A DNA stretch of 30,435 nucleotides from the NCBI GenBank assembly GCA_002373325.1, contig DFKI01000034.1, forward strand, positions 1 through 30,435. Direction: 5' to 3'. The translations under genes were made by a program, and so were the position numbers. This document shows positions 1 to 9,567 of this stretch, one piece after another. The first letter of the stretch is position 1; each line of letters begins with the position of its first letter. The notes under the pieces are model-generated. The model saw only the letters and a program-made list of their open reading frames with translations. It did not search any database and had not been told where the DNA came from. This stretch comes from Treponema sp. UBA3649. GTDB taxonomy: Bacteria; Spirochaetota; Spirochaetia; Treponematales; Treponemataceae.

Positions 1-479
1 ACGGGCATGAAGCAAAGCAGAGTTATACAAAGGCATATACGGAATATAAATCAAGTCAGGTCGCAACCTATTTCTCAAGCGAGCCCTCATACATCATAAG
101 CTCAGCATCTTTTGCCCAGGGAGAATATTCGCAAGAAAGCATTGAGGACGCGCAAAAAGACTTGCTCTCGGTAACGGAAAAAGACAATGGAAAATTCGAC
201 GTTCAGCTTTTGACATTGGGAGGCGAGCAGCTTGAGTTTGATTCCTATTCTGATTTTATCCTCACCGATGACGCTATGAACAAAATCACTTGCTCCGTGA
301 TTCTCAAAAACAAGACTACCGCCACTGTCATAGCAGAAAGTTTTTATGAGGAAAACATAAATCTGTGGATTGGAAACGGAACTTCCATAAAGAGCAATCC
401 GAACAACAATCAGAAAAAGTTCGGTCTGTTCAAGGATTCTGATTATGGAGTCGCATCCGGCTACGTAAAGATTAACTAA
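1..479 (+). CDS. 3' end of an unrecognised protein gene (5' truncated by window)
   Basis: The frame starting at base 3 is open from the window edge to TAA at 477-479, giving about 158 C-terminal residues. The first visible in-frame start-like codon (TTG at 162) has continuous open frame in front of it, so the gene begins outside the window. The protein is hydrophilic, rich in Ser, Asn, Lys and acidic residues, with alternating polar/hydrophobic stretches (for example a segment beginning CSVILKNKTTATVI) that suggest beta strands. No motif is recognised. It converges with the giant TPR gene and probably shares the stem-loop at 554-600 as terminator. It could be the tail of an exported or lipoprotein beta-rich protein, but that is only a guess. 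Confidence 0.7.
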   Translation, partial: GHEAKQSYTKAYTEYKSSQVATYFSSEPSYIISSASFAQGEYSQESIEDAQKDLLSVTEKDNGKFDVQLLTLGGEQLEFDSYSDFILTDDAMNKITCSVILKNKTTATVIAESFYEENINLWIGNGTSIKSNPNNNQKKFGLFKDSDYGVASGYVKIN

Positions 480-552
480 CCCTGATTTTAACTTTTTAAT
501 CAAGGCAATCATTTGTGTACTTGATTTTCCGTCATTGGAGTACTTGAAAAAT

Positions 553-600
553 AAAGGGAAGCAAATCTGTTTTTGAGCAGGTCTGCCTCCCTTCTTTTTT
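553..600. terminator. Bidirectional intrinsic terminator between convergent genes
   Basis: An arm at 554-562 pairs with 585-593 (AAGGGAAGC with GCCTCCCTT). On the + strand it is followed by CTTTTTT at 594-600. Read leftward, its A/C mismatch becomes a G-U wobble, so the stem is better on the minus strand, and it is followed there by TTTATTTTTC. It sits between two convergent stop codons (477-479 and 615-617) and probably ends both transcripts, the leftward one more efficiently. Confidence 0.7.
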
Positions 601-614
601 ATACCATGTGGATT

Positions 615-3600
615 TTACCTGAGTGAGTTGAGCATCACGTTCACCTCTGTTCTGCTGAACGAAGGATTGTGTGTCTGCAAGTACTCAAGTTTCTTGATTG
701 CATCCTCATTGTTTCCGAGCTTCACATCCACCTTCGCCGCATCAAGATACGCAGCCCAGTTCTCCGGTTGTGCCGCAATCAAATCCTCATACGCGACTTT
801 TGCATTTGAATACTGTTCCGCCGTCGCATAAGTCTTCGCAAGATTTGAAAGAACCGTGTTGTCAGACGGATTGATTCTCATTGCATTCTGATAGTACCTT
901 ACTGCACTTGTTGCGTCACCCTTTTCCTTGTAGGCATTTCCAAGGTTGTTGTTGACCTCGAAATTTCCGCTGTCCTGATTGTACGCGCTCGTCAGGAATG
1001 TGATTGCGGAATCAACGTCCCCCTGCTTCAAATAGAGTCCGCCGAGATTGACCTTTGACTTCAAGTGCATTCCGTCCAGGCTCAGTGCCTCCTCATAAAG
1101 CTCAATGGCCTGCGATGTCTTTCCAGTTTTCTCGCAGCAAAGTCCGTAGTTGTAGAGTATGTTCACCTGCAATGCCTTTGATGTGGAGCTTCGGTTGTCA
1201 TAAGCCTGTTTTGCGTAAGTCACTCCCTCGCTGTATTTTCCAAGCTCAGTAAGCACGGAAGACAGATTGTAGTAGGTCGCCGCATCCGGTTTTGACGGAT
1301 CCATGTATGCAAGTGCCTTTCTGAACGCAGACTCAGCCCCCTTCAAATCACCCTTGTTCGAGTAAGCCTGTCCAAGCTCCTGATAGGTCTGGGTGTTGGA
1401 AGGATTGACCTTAACCGCATTTGAGAACGCCTCAATCGCACCGTCATAGTCACCATTGGATGCCATAAGACGACCTGCCGCCATGTATGCCCTCTCATAC
1501 TTGCTGTCCACCTTGTACGCATTCTGGTACGCCGTAAGAGCAGCCGCTGTGTTTCCGCTTCTTTCCTGGACATATCCAAGGTTATAGTAAGCTGATGCAA
1601 GGGTCGGTTCAAGCTCAATGGCTTTTTGGAACGATGTCGCAGCAGGAGCATACTTTCTTTGCATGGCCTGTGCCCTACCAAGCTGATACCAGTAAGTCGC
1701 ATTCTTCGGATCAAGTTTGGTCGCGGCAGTAAGCTCAGTCTCAGCCTTAGCATAATTCTTCGCATCCATCGCCTGCATTCCGAGCACATAATGTGACGGA
1801 GCATTTGAGGAATCCTTTGCTACAGCGGCATTCGCATAATCAGAAGCTGCTTTTTCAAGTGCTGCTTTGTCGGCGGGATTCTTTGCGTTCTGGGCGGCAT
1901 CATAAAGAGCCTTCGCCATCTCACCGAGTTTTTCAGCACTGTACGCGGGATCATCGGAAGGAAGAAGATTCTTTGCCTTCTCAAAATGGTCAAGAGCATC
2001 CTCAACATTTCCCTTTGAAAGAGCAGTCTTTCCCTTTGCAATTTCAGATTCCACCTGCTGCTTTGCCTGTTCCTTCGCTGCCTTTTCAGCTGCTTCCTGA
2101 GCTGCCTTAGCCTCCGCATCCTTTTTGGAATTCAAATCCTTGAGAAGCTTCTGAGCGTCCGCATCCTTTGCGTTTCCACCGACAAGTCCATTAAGGATTT
2201 CCGCAGCCTTGTCATAATCACCAGCCGCAATCAGTTTCTGTGCCTGAGCGAGTTTGTCCGCCCTTTCCTTCTCCGCCGCAGCCTTCTTTTCGGCATCCCT
2301 CTTTGCGTTCAAATCCCTGAGCAGATTCTTCGCCTCGGTGTCGTTTGGATTCTCCTTCAAAAGTCCGTTGAGGATTTCCTCCGCCTTGTCATAATTCTTC
2401 GCGGCAATCTGTTTTTTGGCCTCGTTGATTTTCTCAGCATGTGCCTTATCCGCAGCCGCTTTCTTTGTTGTAGCCTCATCGAGCAGAGACTTTGCTTCCT
2501 TGTCGTTCGGATCGTTTTTCAAAAGTCCGTTGAGCGTAGAGATGGCTGCATCATATTTTCCAGCGTCAATATTACCTCTGGCCTGTGCAAGTTTGTTCGC
2601 CCTGTCCTTTTCAGCGGCTGCCTTTTTGGTCGTTGCCTGAGTAAGCAGAGTCTTTGCCTGAGCGTCATTCGGATCGGCTTTGAGCATGTCGTTGAGAAGT
2701 GCGATTGCATCGTCATATTTTCCCGCGTTAATCAGGTTGCGTGCCTGTGCAAGTTTTTCATTTCGAACCTTCGCAGCCTCTGCCTCTGCCTTTTTCTTCT
2801 GAGCCTCATCCCTCAAAGCCTTTGCGTCAGCGTCCTTAGGATTATCCTTGAGCATTCCGTCCAAAACAGAGATGGCACCGTCATAATCACCCTTGCCCAT
2901 AAGAGTCTTTGCCTGAGTGAGTTTCGCCTGTCTTTCTTTCTCAGCCTTTGCAGCCACGTCATTCTCAGCTTTTTTGTCCTGAGCTTCCTTGAGCAGGTTC
3001 TGGGCCTCCTTGTCATTCGGATTTTCCTTTAAAAGTCCGTTCAAAATTGAGATTGCTCCGTCATAATCACCCTTGGCGATCGCATTCTTTGCTTTCTCAA
3101 GATTCTGTTTGCGTGCGGCTTCCTTTGCAGCATTCTGAGCGGCAGTCTTTTTTGCCTGAGCGTCGGCGAGAACAGACTTTGCCTCTGTGTCGTTCGGATT
3201 TGTCTTGAGGAGCGCGTTCATAGCGGAAATCGCGTTGTCATACTTTCCGTCGGCAATGTCCTTTTTGGCCTGGGCAATCTTTTTCGCTCTGTCAGCATCG
3301 GCTTTCTTTTTCTTTGCCTCATCCAAAAGCGAGCTGATTTCGGGGTCATTCGGATAAGAACGGGCAAGCGCGGTCAATGTTGAGACAGCTTTGTCATAAT
3401 CACCGTCCTTCATTGCCTGTTTTGCCTGTGCCAATTTATCTGCTTTGTCCTTTGCGGCGGCGGCTGCTTTTTCCTCGGCACGTTTTTTCGCGGTCGCCTG
3501 GTTCAGGAGGTTCTTTGCCTGCGTGTCCTTAGGATTGTCCTTGAGAATTTCATTGAGCACGGATATGGCCTTGTCCCACTCACCGTTGTCGTAATGCTTC

Positions 3601-6600
3601 TGTGCCTGAGCCATTTTCTCATCGCGGATTTTGTCTGCGGCTTCTTTTTTCTTTGTCGCCTCATCCAACAGTTTCTTTGCCTCTGCGTCATTCGGATTCT
3701 TCTGCAGAAGTCCGTTCAAAGTCGCAATGGCGGCATCGTAATTTCCATTGTCAATATTTGTCTGTGCCTGCTTGAGTTTGTTCGCACGGTCACGCTCAGC
3801 CGCAGCTTTCTTTGTCTCAGCCTGGGTCAGAAGAGTCTTTGCCTGCGAGTCACCCGGATTCGCCTTGAGCATGTCGTTGAGCAAAGAGATGGCACCGTCA
3901 TAGTCTCCGGAGTTAATCAGACTTCGGGCCTTGTTGAGTTTTGCCTGTCTCTCCTTTTCCGCATTCGCCTTAGCCTCGTTCGCCTTTTCAAGCAGGGACT
4001 TTGCCTCGGCATTGTTCGGATCGGCTTTCAACGCTTCGTTCAAAAGTGAGATTGCCTTGTCATAATCACCGTTGGAAAGAGCTGTCTTTGCCTGAGCGAC
4101 CTTTTGTGCGGCTTCTTTTTGAGCCTGAGCTTTCTCATCCTTTGTCTTGCCCAAAAGCTCCTTTGCCTTCGCGTCATTAGGATTGTCCTTGAGCACTTCG
4201 TTCAAAAGCTTTTCCGCCTCGTCAAACTTGCCCTCATCAATCAGTTTCTGTGCCCTTGCGAGTTTTTCCTGCTTTGCCTTCTCAGCATCTGCCTTTTCCT
4301 TTGCGTCCTTTGACTGTGCGAGAAGTTTCTTAGCGTCGCTGTCATTGGGATTATCTTTCAAAAGCTCATTCAAAATTTTCTGGGCCTTGTCATAATCACC
4401 GTTTTTGATTGCATCCTCGGCTTCCTTGAGCTTGCTCTTTCTTTCAGCCTCAGACTTTGCCTTCTCATCCTGGGACTGCTTCAAAAGTTTCCTCGCGTCG
4501 CTGTCACCGGGATTGTCCTTCAAAAGCTCGTTCAAAATCTTCTGGGCCTTGTCATAATCACCGTTTTTGATTGCGTTCTCGGCTTCCTTGAGTTTGGACT
4601 GTCTTTCGGCCTCTTTCTTCGCCTTTCCGTCCTGAGCCTGCTTCAAGAGATTCTTCGCGTCAGAATCCCCCGGATTATTTTTCAAAAGAGAGCCCAAAAT
4701 CTGCTCGGCCTTTCCATAATCACCGTTTTTGATTGCGTTCTCGGCTTCTTTGAGTTTAGCCTGTCTGTCAGCCTCTGCCTTTGCCTTCGCGTCCTGAGTC
4801 TGCTTCAAGAGATTTTTCGCCTGTGTGTCATCAGGATTCTCATCCAAAAGCGAATTCAAAATCTGCTCTGCCTTTCCGTAATCACCATTTCGAAGGGCTT
4901 CCTGTGCCTGACGGATTTTGTTCTGCCTGATTGCTTCCTTCGCAGCCTTTTCCTTTGCCGCCAAATCAAGGAGACTCTTTGCGGTAACGTCATCGGGATT
5001 GTCCTTCAAAAGCTCGTTCAAGATTTTCTGGGCCTTTTCATAATCACCGTTTTTGATTGCCTCACGTGCCTCGTCAAGTTTTTTCTGTCTCTCGGTCTCT
5101 GCCCTGGCCTTTTCCTGCACCATCTGGTTCATCAGAGATTTCGTGTCGCTGTCATTCGGATTATCCTTGAGCAGCTCATTCAAAATCTTCTGGGCCTTTT
5201 CATAATCACCATTTTTAAGGGCTTCCTCGGCTTCTTTGAGCGCGGCATCTTTTTTCGCATCCTTTGTCTGATTCAAAAGTCTCTTTGCCTCAGGGTCGTC
5301 AGGATTCGCTTTCAGAAGCTCGTCCAAAATTTTCTGGGCCTTTTCATAATCACCGTTCTCAAGTGCGCGACGTGCCTCATCGAGCTTGGAATTTCTTTCC
5401 GCCTCTGCTTTTTTCTCAGCCTCAGCCTTTGCCTTATCATTCAATGCCTGATTCAAGAGAGAGCGGGCCTCAGCATCATCGGGATTTTCAGCAAGGATTT
5501 TCTGAAGAGCTGCTATGGCATCATCAATGTCACCGGAAGCGATGTCTTTTTTTGCCTCCTGAATCTTTGCCTTTCTCTCCTCATCTGCCCTGGATTTTTC
5601 CGCAAGAGCCTGATTCAAAAGATTTTTAGCGGCAGCATTGTTCGGATCATTTTTCAGAATCTCGTTCAAAGCCGCAATCGCGTCGTCGTAATTTCCGTTC
5701 GCAAGTGCTTTTCTAGCGTCGTCAATCTTCCGGGCATTCTCAGCGTCCCTCGCCTTTTTTTCCGATGTGGCCTGATTCAAAAGATTTTTTGCCTCTCCGT
5801 CATCGGGATTTTCTGCCAGAATCTGATTCAAAAGAGCTATGGCCTTGTCGTACTCACCGTTTTTCAAAAGACGGTCCACCATGTCCATCTTGGAATTTCT
5901 TTCGGCCTGTTTTTTCTCCGGGTCGATTCCATTCTTTCTGTCCATGGCTTTCTTTAGGAGTGCCTGAGCTTCCTTGTTGCTCGGATCCTTTTTGAGTATG
6001 CTTTCAAGAAGAATTATGGCATCATCGTAACGGCCTGAATCTATCCAGCGTTTTGCCAAATCAAGATTCTGCTGAACGGTTCTGGCACCGTCATTTCCGC
6101 CGTACCTTCGTTTTAGAGCCTCCGCTTCCTCCAGTTTGCGTCTTGCTTCGATGTCCCTTGAGTTGAGCGTGAGAAGCTCCTTCATCAGGTTGATTGCCTC
6201 ATCATATTTTCCGTCGTCAATAAAATCCTGTCCAACATCAAGAGCATCCGCACGTGAGATGGCCCTTGTTCCGTACTTCCTCAAGAGCACCTCAGGTGAT
6301 GTCGCGGTTCCGTCCTCTCCTATTGCACCGGATGCCGATGTCCGTCTCGGATTTGACGCAGCACTTGTACTTGAAGAAGGACTTGCGTTTGATGTAGCCC
6401 CGGAAAGGATGTCGTTCAAAGAACCTGTGTTCTTGTGTGGCGAGCCTGTGCGTGAATATCCGTTGTAAGAGGATGCATAAGGGGAGCGCTCGGAATTCGC
6501 ATTGCCTGAAGTACTGTCAGCGGCATTATTATTTGTGCTGTTATTGACTCCAGTTGCATTACCAGCCGGAGTATTTTTTGCAACGGCATTATTTGCATTA

Positions 6601-8681
6601 TTAATAGAAGAAACTTGTTCAGATGGAGCTGAACGGGATGCCAACGGAACCGATGATGCAGTCCCCGGATTTGAGACTCTTACCACGGGAGCTGTAGAAA
6701 CACTGCCTCTGGTCTCTGATTCCGCGATGGAGTCGTTTAGCGAAAGATTTCCACCCCGGACAGGAGATGAGCTTGATGCCGCATCGGAACCAGTACTTGC
6801 AGTCCTTGTGTTCATTCCTGAGAAAGTCGGTGAGGAAGCAGCCCTTGAATTTGAAGTGGAATCAGAAGATTTCAGTCCATTTGCGCTTGTGGATTCCTGC
6901 ACGGTTCCGTTTGTTGACTCGGAAGATGTCCTTTGCTGAACCGTTGATGCTGGAGCCGACGCAAGGGATGAGGTTGATGCAAGGGGAGCCGCAGAGTCTG
7001 ATTCACCGGATGACCTTCGAGACACAGCGGATGAAGAATCTGAGGATGACCTGAATGAAGCCAAGTCGCCGCCTGATGATGACGTGGAAAGCCCTTGATT
7101 TTCTGTTGAGGCAAGAGCCGGTGAGTCTGTAACACCAAGTCCGTCGCTTCTGGGCTCATCGTCAGAAGAATCGTTCATTTCGGAAAGAGCCTTGAGCCTT
7201 CTCACCTGAGTCAGCATGTTGTCAACATCTTTATCAGAGGGATTGTCCGCAAGATAGCTTGCAAGCTGGGATTCTGCAGCATCGTAATCACCGCCGTTCA
7301 TTCCAGAGCGACCGTTCTCAAGAACCATAGCCTTTGAGACAAGGTTGGCCGCATCAATTCCCTGCTCCTGAAGATTTGTGGCAGGCTGTCCGTTTATGAA
7401 TGAAGCCGCTCCAAGATAGTCTCCCGAAGCGATGAATTTGCCGTAATCACCAAGGATGTCCTTGCTTGAACCGTCATCCTCAGAATCAGACGGAAGAGAA
7501 AAATCCACTCCGCCGAGGTTCTTTGAGCGCTCAAGCAGGGTGATAGCCTCATCGTCATCAGGATTTTCGGAAACATAGGAAGAGAGCACAGAGACCGCCT
7601 GTCCGTACTCACCGTCATCCATATAGTGTCTTGCAAGAGAAAGCACGTTGTCCCTTTCTGACGGTACCTTTGAGTTTGGCCCTGTCTTTTCCGCATTGGA
7701 CTTGGAAGCGTTTCCACGATTCAAAACGGCATAAGTCGCTCCTCCTCCTGCAAGAAGTATTCCTGCGGCGACAAGAGCAAAGAGTCCGCCTTTTCCAGAT
7801 TTCTTTTTCTCACCGCCATAGGAAACAGTGTCATACTGGGATATGTTGCCCCTTGGAGAAACTTTATCGTTCGCGCTTGAGTCCTGACTGACCGTCTCTT
7901 CATTCGCGTAAGTCCTTTCGCTTTCCGTTTCAGTTTCATCGGCAAAGGATGAGTAAGATTCGCGAGATGCAGTGCCATACGAGGTCTTCTGGACGATTGA
8001 ATCCTGTACCTCCGAGCCTGTTGCGGACGGATCAACTGTCTGAGCGTCATATCTTGAGGAAGTGATTGTCTCACTGTCTTCCGCGAAGGGATCCCTGAAT
8101 GCCCTGCTTGATGAGAATGAACTTTCCGAGGACGGTCGGTAAGCCGCGTTTGAGGTGAAAAGCCCGTCGTCTGCCCCCTGGTTTGAAAGTCCGTATGTTG
8201 ACGTATAGACCGAAGCAGCTGTCGGTGCCGCAGTTACAGAGCTTGAAGCCGCCTTTCTTGTACCAGTGGAGGTCCTTCCCCCTGTTGCACTTCCGGTCGA
8301 CGCAGATTTTTTTGTGTCCGTCACCGATGATGAGCTTCTGCCCCTTGTACCGGTCTTTGTTTCCGCGGATGGTCTTTGGGTGCCAGATTTCACTGAAGTG
8401 GATTTCGCGCCTGCCGAGACAGTTTTGGAACTTGATTTTGCTGCCGATGAAGCGGTCCTGCCAGCGGATGATGTCTTTGAGGAAGTTCTTGTACCTGCTC
8501 TGGATGAATTTCCAGATGAGGATTCCGGAGTTTTTGACGCGGAATTTCCTGTACCAGCCGGTCTTCCCCTCCCTGCCGTCGTAGCAGATGACTTTTTCGT
8601 GCCCGTACCAGTGCTTCTTGTCCTAGTACCTGCGCTTGATTTTGTTTCACTTTCTTTACTCGAGTTCTGTTTCGTAGCCAT
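615..8681 (-). CDS. Giant membrane-anchored TPR-repeat protein (about 2688 aa)
   Basis: Start chosen at ATG 8679-8681 (MATKQNSS...), preceded by GAAGGAAC at good spacing. A longer frame to 8780 would overlap the upstream gene much further. Layout: residues 1-297 are Ser/Thr/Ala/Gly-rich low complexity; 298-320 form one hydrophobic helix preceded by a Lys cluster, so N-in with a large periplasmic part; about 345-500 hold two TPR-like units; about 505-800 are a Ser/Asn-rich linker; about 808-2200 hold about 25 imperfect repeats with core NGDYDKAxxxLNxLLKxNPND followed by a Lys/Ala/Glu helix; about 2290-2688 are about 11 canonical 34-residue TPRs. The role is probably as a scaffold or protein-interaction platform; no enzymatic domain is visible. 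It overlaps the preceding secreted TPR gene by 26 bp, suggesting co-translation. TPR identity is firm; topology is inferred; function is unknown. Confidence 0.88.
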   Translation of the reverse strand: MATKQNSSKESETKSSAGTRTRSTGTGTKKSSATTAGRGRPAGTGNSASKTPESSSGNSSRAGTRTSSKTSSAGRTASSAAKSSSKTVSAGAKSTSVKSGTQRPSAETKTGTRGRSSSSVTDTKKSASTGSATGGRTSTGTRKAASSSVTAAPTAASVYTSTYGLSNQGADDGLFTSNAAYRPSSESSFSSSRAFRDPFAEDSETITSSRYDAQTVDPSATGSEVQDSIVQKTSYGTASRESYSSFADETETESERTYANEETVSQDSSANDKVSPRGNISQYDTVSYGGEKKKSGKGGLFALVAAGILLAGGGATYAVLNRGNASKSNAEKTGPNSKVPSERDNVLSLARHYMDDGEYGQAVSVLSSYVSENPDDDEAITLLERSKNLGGVDFSLPSDSEDDGSSKDILGDYGKFIASGDYLGAASFINGQPATNLQEQGIDAANLVSKAMVLENGRSGMNGGDYDAAESQLASYLADNPSDKDVDNMLTQVRRLKALSEMNDSSDDEPRSDGLGVTDSPALASTENQGLSTSSSGGDLASFRSSSDSSSAVSRRSSGESDSAAPLASTSSLASAPASTVQQRTSSESTNGTVQESTSANGLKSSDSTSNSRAASSPTFSGMNTRTASTGSDAASSSSPVRGGNLSLNDSIAESETRGSVSTAPVVRVSNPGTASSVPLASRSAPSEQVSSINNANNAVAKNTPAGNATGVNNSTNNNAADSTSGNANSERSPYASSYNGYSRTGSPHKNTGSLNDILSGATSNASPSSSTSAASNPRRTSASGAIGEDGTATSPEVLLRKYGTRAISRADALDVGQDFIDDGKYDEAINLMKELLTLNSRDIEARRKLEEAEALKRRYGGNDGARTVQQNLDLAKRWIDSGRYDDAIILLESILKKDPSNKEAQALLKKAMDRKNGIDPEKKQAERNSKMDMVDRLLKNGEYDKAIALLNQILAENPDDGEAKNLLNQATSEKKARDAENARKIDDARKALANGNYDDAIAALNEILKNDPNNAAAKNLLNQALAEKSRADEERKAKIQEAKKDIASGDIDDAIAALQKILAENPDDAEARSLLNQALNDKAKAEAEKKAEAERNSKLDEARRALENGDYEKAQKILDELLKANPDDPEAKRLLNQTKDAKKDAALKEAEEALKNGDYEKAQKILNELLKDNPNDSDTKSLMNQMVQEKARAETERQKKLDEAREAIKNGDYEKAQKILNELLKDNPDDVTAKSLLDLAAKEKAAKEAIRQNKIRQAQEALRNGDYGKAEQILNSLLDENPDDTQAKNLLKQTQDAKAKAEADRQAKLKEAENAIKNGDYGKAEQILGSLLKNNPGDSDAKNLLKQAQDGKAKKEAERQSKLKEAENAIKNGDYDKAQKILNELLKDNPGDSDARKLLKQSQDEKAKSEAERKSKLKEAEDAIKNGDYDKAQKILNELLKDNPNDSDAKKLLAQSKDAKEKADAEKAKQEKLARAQKLIDEGKFDEAEKLLNEVLKDNPNDAKAKELLGKTKDEKAQAQKEAAQKVAQAKTALSNGDYDKAISLLNEALKADPNNAEAKSLLEKANEAKANAEKERQAKLNKARSLINSGDYDGAISLLNDMLKANPGDSQAKTLLTQAETKKAAAERDRANKLKQAQTNIDNGNYDAAIATLNGLLQKNPNDAEAKKLLDEATKKKEAADKIRDEKMAQAQKHYDNGEWDKAISVLNEILKDNPKDTQAKNLLNQATAKKRAEEKAAAAAKDKADKLAQAKQAMKDGDYDKAVSTLTALARSYPNDPEISSLLDEAKKKKADADRAKKIAQAKKDIADGKYDNAISAMNALLKTNPNDTEAKSVLADAQAKKTAAQNAAKEAARKQNLEKAKNAIAKGDYDGAISILNGLLKENPNDKEAQNLLKEAQDKKAENDVAAKAEKERQAKLTQAKTLMGKGDYDGAISVLDGMLKDNPKDADAKALRDEAQKKKAEAEAAKVRNEKLAQARNLINAGKYDDAIALLNDMLKADPNDAQAKTLLTQATTKKAAAEKDRANKLAQARGNIDAGKYDAAISTLNGLLKNDPNDKEAKSLLDEATTKKAAADKAHAEKINEAKKQIAAKNYDKAEEILNGLLKENPNDTEAKNLLRDLNAKRDAEKKAAAEKERADKLAQAQKLIAAGDYDKAAEILNGLVGGNAKDADAQKLLKDLNSKKDAEAKAAQEAAEKAAKEQAKQQVESEIAKGKTALSKGNVEDALDHFEKAKNLLPSDDPAYSAEKLGEMAKALYDAAQNAKNPADKAALEKAASDYANAAVAKDSSNAPSHYVLGMQAMDAKNYAKAETELTAATKLDPKNATYWYQLGRAQAMQRKYAPAATSFQKAIELEPTLASAYYNLGYVQERSGNTAAALTAYQNAYKVDSKYERAYMAAGRLMASNGDYDGAIEAFSNAVKVNPSNTQTYQELGQAYSNKGDLKGAESAFRKALAYMDPSKPDAATYYNLSSVLTELGKYSEGVTYAKQAYDNRSSTSKALQVNILYNYGLCCEKTGKTSQAIELYEEALSLDGMHLKSKVNLGGLYLKQGDVDSAITFLTSAYNQDSGNFEVNNNLGNAYKEKGDATSAVRYYQNAMRINPSDNTVLSNLAKTYATAEQYSNAKVAYEDLIAAQPENWAAYLDAAKVDVKLGNNEDAIKKLEYLQTHNPSFSRTEVNVMLNSLR
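2445..2756 (-). repeat. Two-unit block B, copy of block at 3630-3941
   Basis: Residues 1976-2079 of the giant protein match residues 1581-1684 without gaps over 104 residues; by hand count about 79 of 104 are identical, including the shared strings AKTLLTQA and TLNGLL. The two blocks lie 395 codons (seven units) apart, pointing to segmental duplication within the array. Confidence 0.7.
3630..3941 (-). repeat. Two-unit block A, copy of block at 2445-2756
   Basis: Partner of block B: codons 1581-1684 of the giant TPR gene. Both blocks begin with KL, contain NDMLKA in the first unit and TLNGLL in the second, and end with AADK, and they are equal in length. This register is not shared as strongly by the units between them. 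Confidence 0.7.
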
Positions 8682-9567
8682 AATCAACCGTTCCTTCAGC
8701 TCCTGCTGACATATTTTCTGTTTCTGCATCCTGCAACGAGGACGCAACATCATCAAGTAGTTTTCTCCGACGCTCGGCATCTTCCTTGGCCTTACGTTCG
8801 GCTTCCGCAGCCTTCTCTGCTGCTATGCGGGCTTCTTCCTCTGCCTTTGCCTTCTGTATCCTTGCTTCTTCGGCGGCTTTTTCCGCTGCAATCCTAGCCT
8901 CTTCCTCAGCCGCTGCTTTTGCTGCTGCTTCCGCGGCAATCTGTGCGTTGACGGCCTCAATCCTTGCGTTCTCAGCCTGAATGCGGATTTCCTCCTGCCT
9001 TGCCTTCTCTTCCTCCGCTGCGATACGTTCCGCTTCCTTATCAAGAAGTCCTATGAGAATCTGAATCTCATCATACTGTCTGTTGTCCGGGGCAAGCTCC
9101 TGGTAGCGTATGTAATCAGCCCGGCTCTCAAGATATCTTCCCTGCTTCAAAAGAGCCTGCGCCCTGTTCAATATGGCGGGTGTGTATGTAGCATCCGCAG
9201 CAAGGGCCATCGAGTACCATTTCTCAGCCGTTCCGTAGTTCTCCATTTTGAACGAGATGTTCCCGGCGTTGTAGGCGATTATCTTTTTGTTCGTACCTGT
9301 CGCCAGCATTCCCTTGTTGCAGACCTCAAGAGCATCCTGATACCTCTCAAGCTGATAGTAGCAAAGGGCAAGATAGATGTATGCCCTGGGATTTCCTCCC
9401 TCCGTTATGGAAGTCTCCAGCAAAGGAATGGCCTTCGCCGGCTCGTTTTTGCGGAAATGCTCCTCCCCCTGCAAGAAATTGGAATTTTGGGCATTGGCAG
9501 CCGTAGCCAAAAGGAAAACAAGGACAGCCATGCAAAAAGCTTTGAAATCAATCTTTTTCAAGTTCAT
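8656..9567 (-). CDS. Secreted TPR protein with Ala/Glu/Lys coiled-coil tail (303 aa)
   Basis: Start at ATG 9565-9567 with a strong GGGAGGA five bases upstream of the ATG; a longer frame to 9633 has no comparable site. Residues 1-26 are a Sec signal peptide (Lys-rich start, hydrophobic core, ANA|Q cleavage), so the protein should be periplasmic. Residues about 27-165 form TPR-like helical repeats (AKAIPLLETSI, YIYLALCYYQLERYQDALE, YGTAEKWYSMAL). Residues about 170-280 are a highly charged helix with EEEARIAAEKAAE present twice, probably coiled coil, then an acidic tail. The layout recalls T. pallidum TP0470 (TPR region plus EAEE-type repeats); that resemblance is from memory. It is promoter-proximal to the giant TPR gene and overlaps it by 26 bp, so the two likely act together in the periplasm. 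No enzymatic motif is seen. Confidence 0.85.
   Translation of the reverse strand: MNLKKIDFKAFCMAVLVFLLATAANAQNSNFLQGEEHFRKNEPAKAIPLLETSITEGGNPRAYIYLALCYYQLERYQDALEVCNKGMLATGTNKKIIAYNAGNISFKMENYGTAEKWYSMALAADATYTPAILNRAQALLKQGRYLESRADYIRYQELAPDNRQYDEIQILIGLLDKEAERIAAEEEKARQEEIRIQAENARIEAVNAQIAAEAAAKAAAEEEARIAAEKAAEEARIQKAKAEEEARIAAEKAAEAERKAKEDAERRRKLLDDVASSLQDAETENMSAGAEGTVDYGYETELE

Larger units (their letters stand above)
2080..6260 (-). repeat. About 25 tandem coding repeats, 50-60 codons each
   Basis: Within the giant gene, codons 808 to about 2200 form a continuous array. Each unit has a helix (KLxxAxxxI), the core NGDYDKAISLLNELLK, NPND, a second helix (AKxLLxQA) and a charged Lys/Ala/Glu extension, usually 54 residues. 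That is a 34-residue TPR plus about 20 residues. Units in about 4290-5390 are the most alike (core NGDYxKAQKILNELLKDNP); those nearer either end diverge. Long minus-strand sequence similarity also creates many spurious open frames on the + strand here. Confidence 0.85.

Noticed and set aside
2439..3032. Open frames on the plus strand inside the giant gene
   Set aside because: They repeat with the same period as the TPR units and are mirror images of that coding repeat.
615..8681. CRISPR-like periodic repeats
   Set aside because: The periodicity is in codons, the repeats are imperfect over their full length, and there are no unique spacers or cas genes.
8682..8780. 33-residue N-terminal extension of the giant protein
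   Set aside because: It lies within the upstream gene, and the internal ATG 8681 has the good ribosome site.
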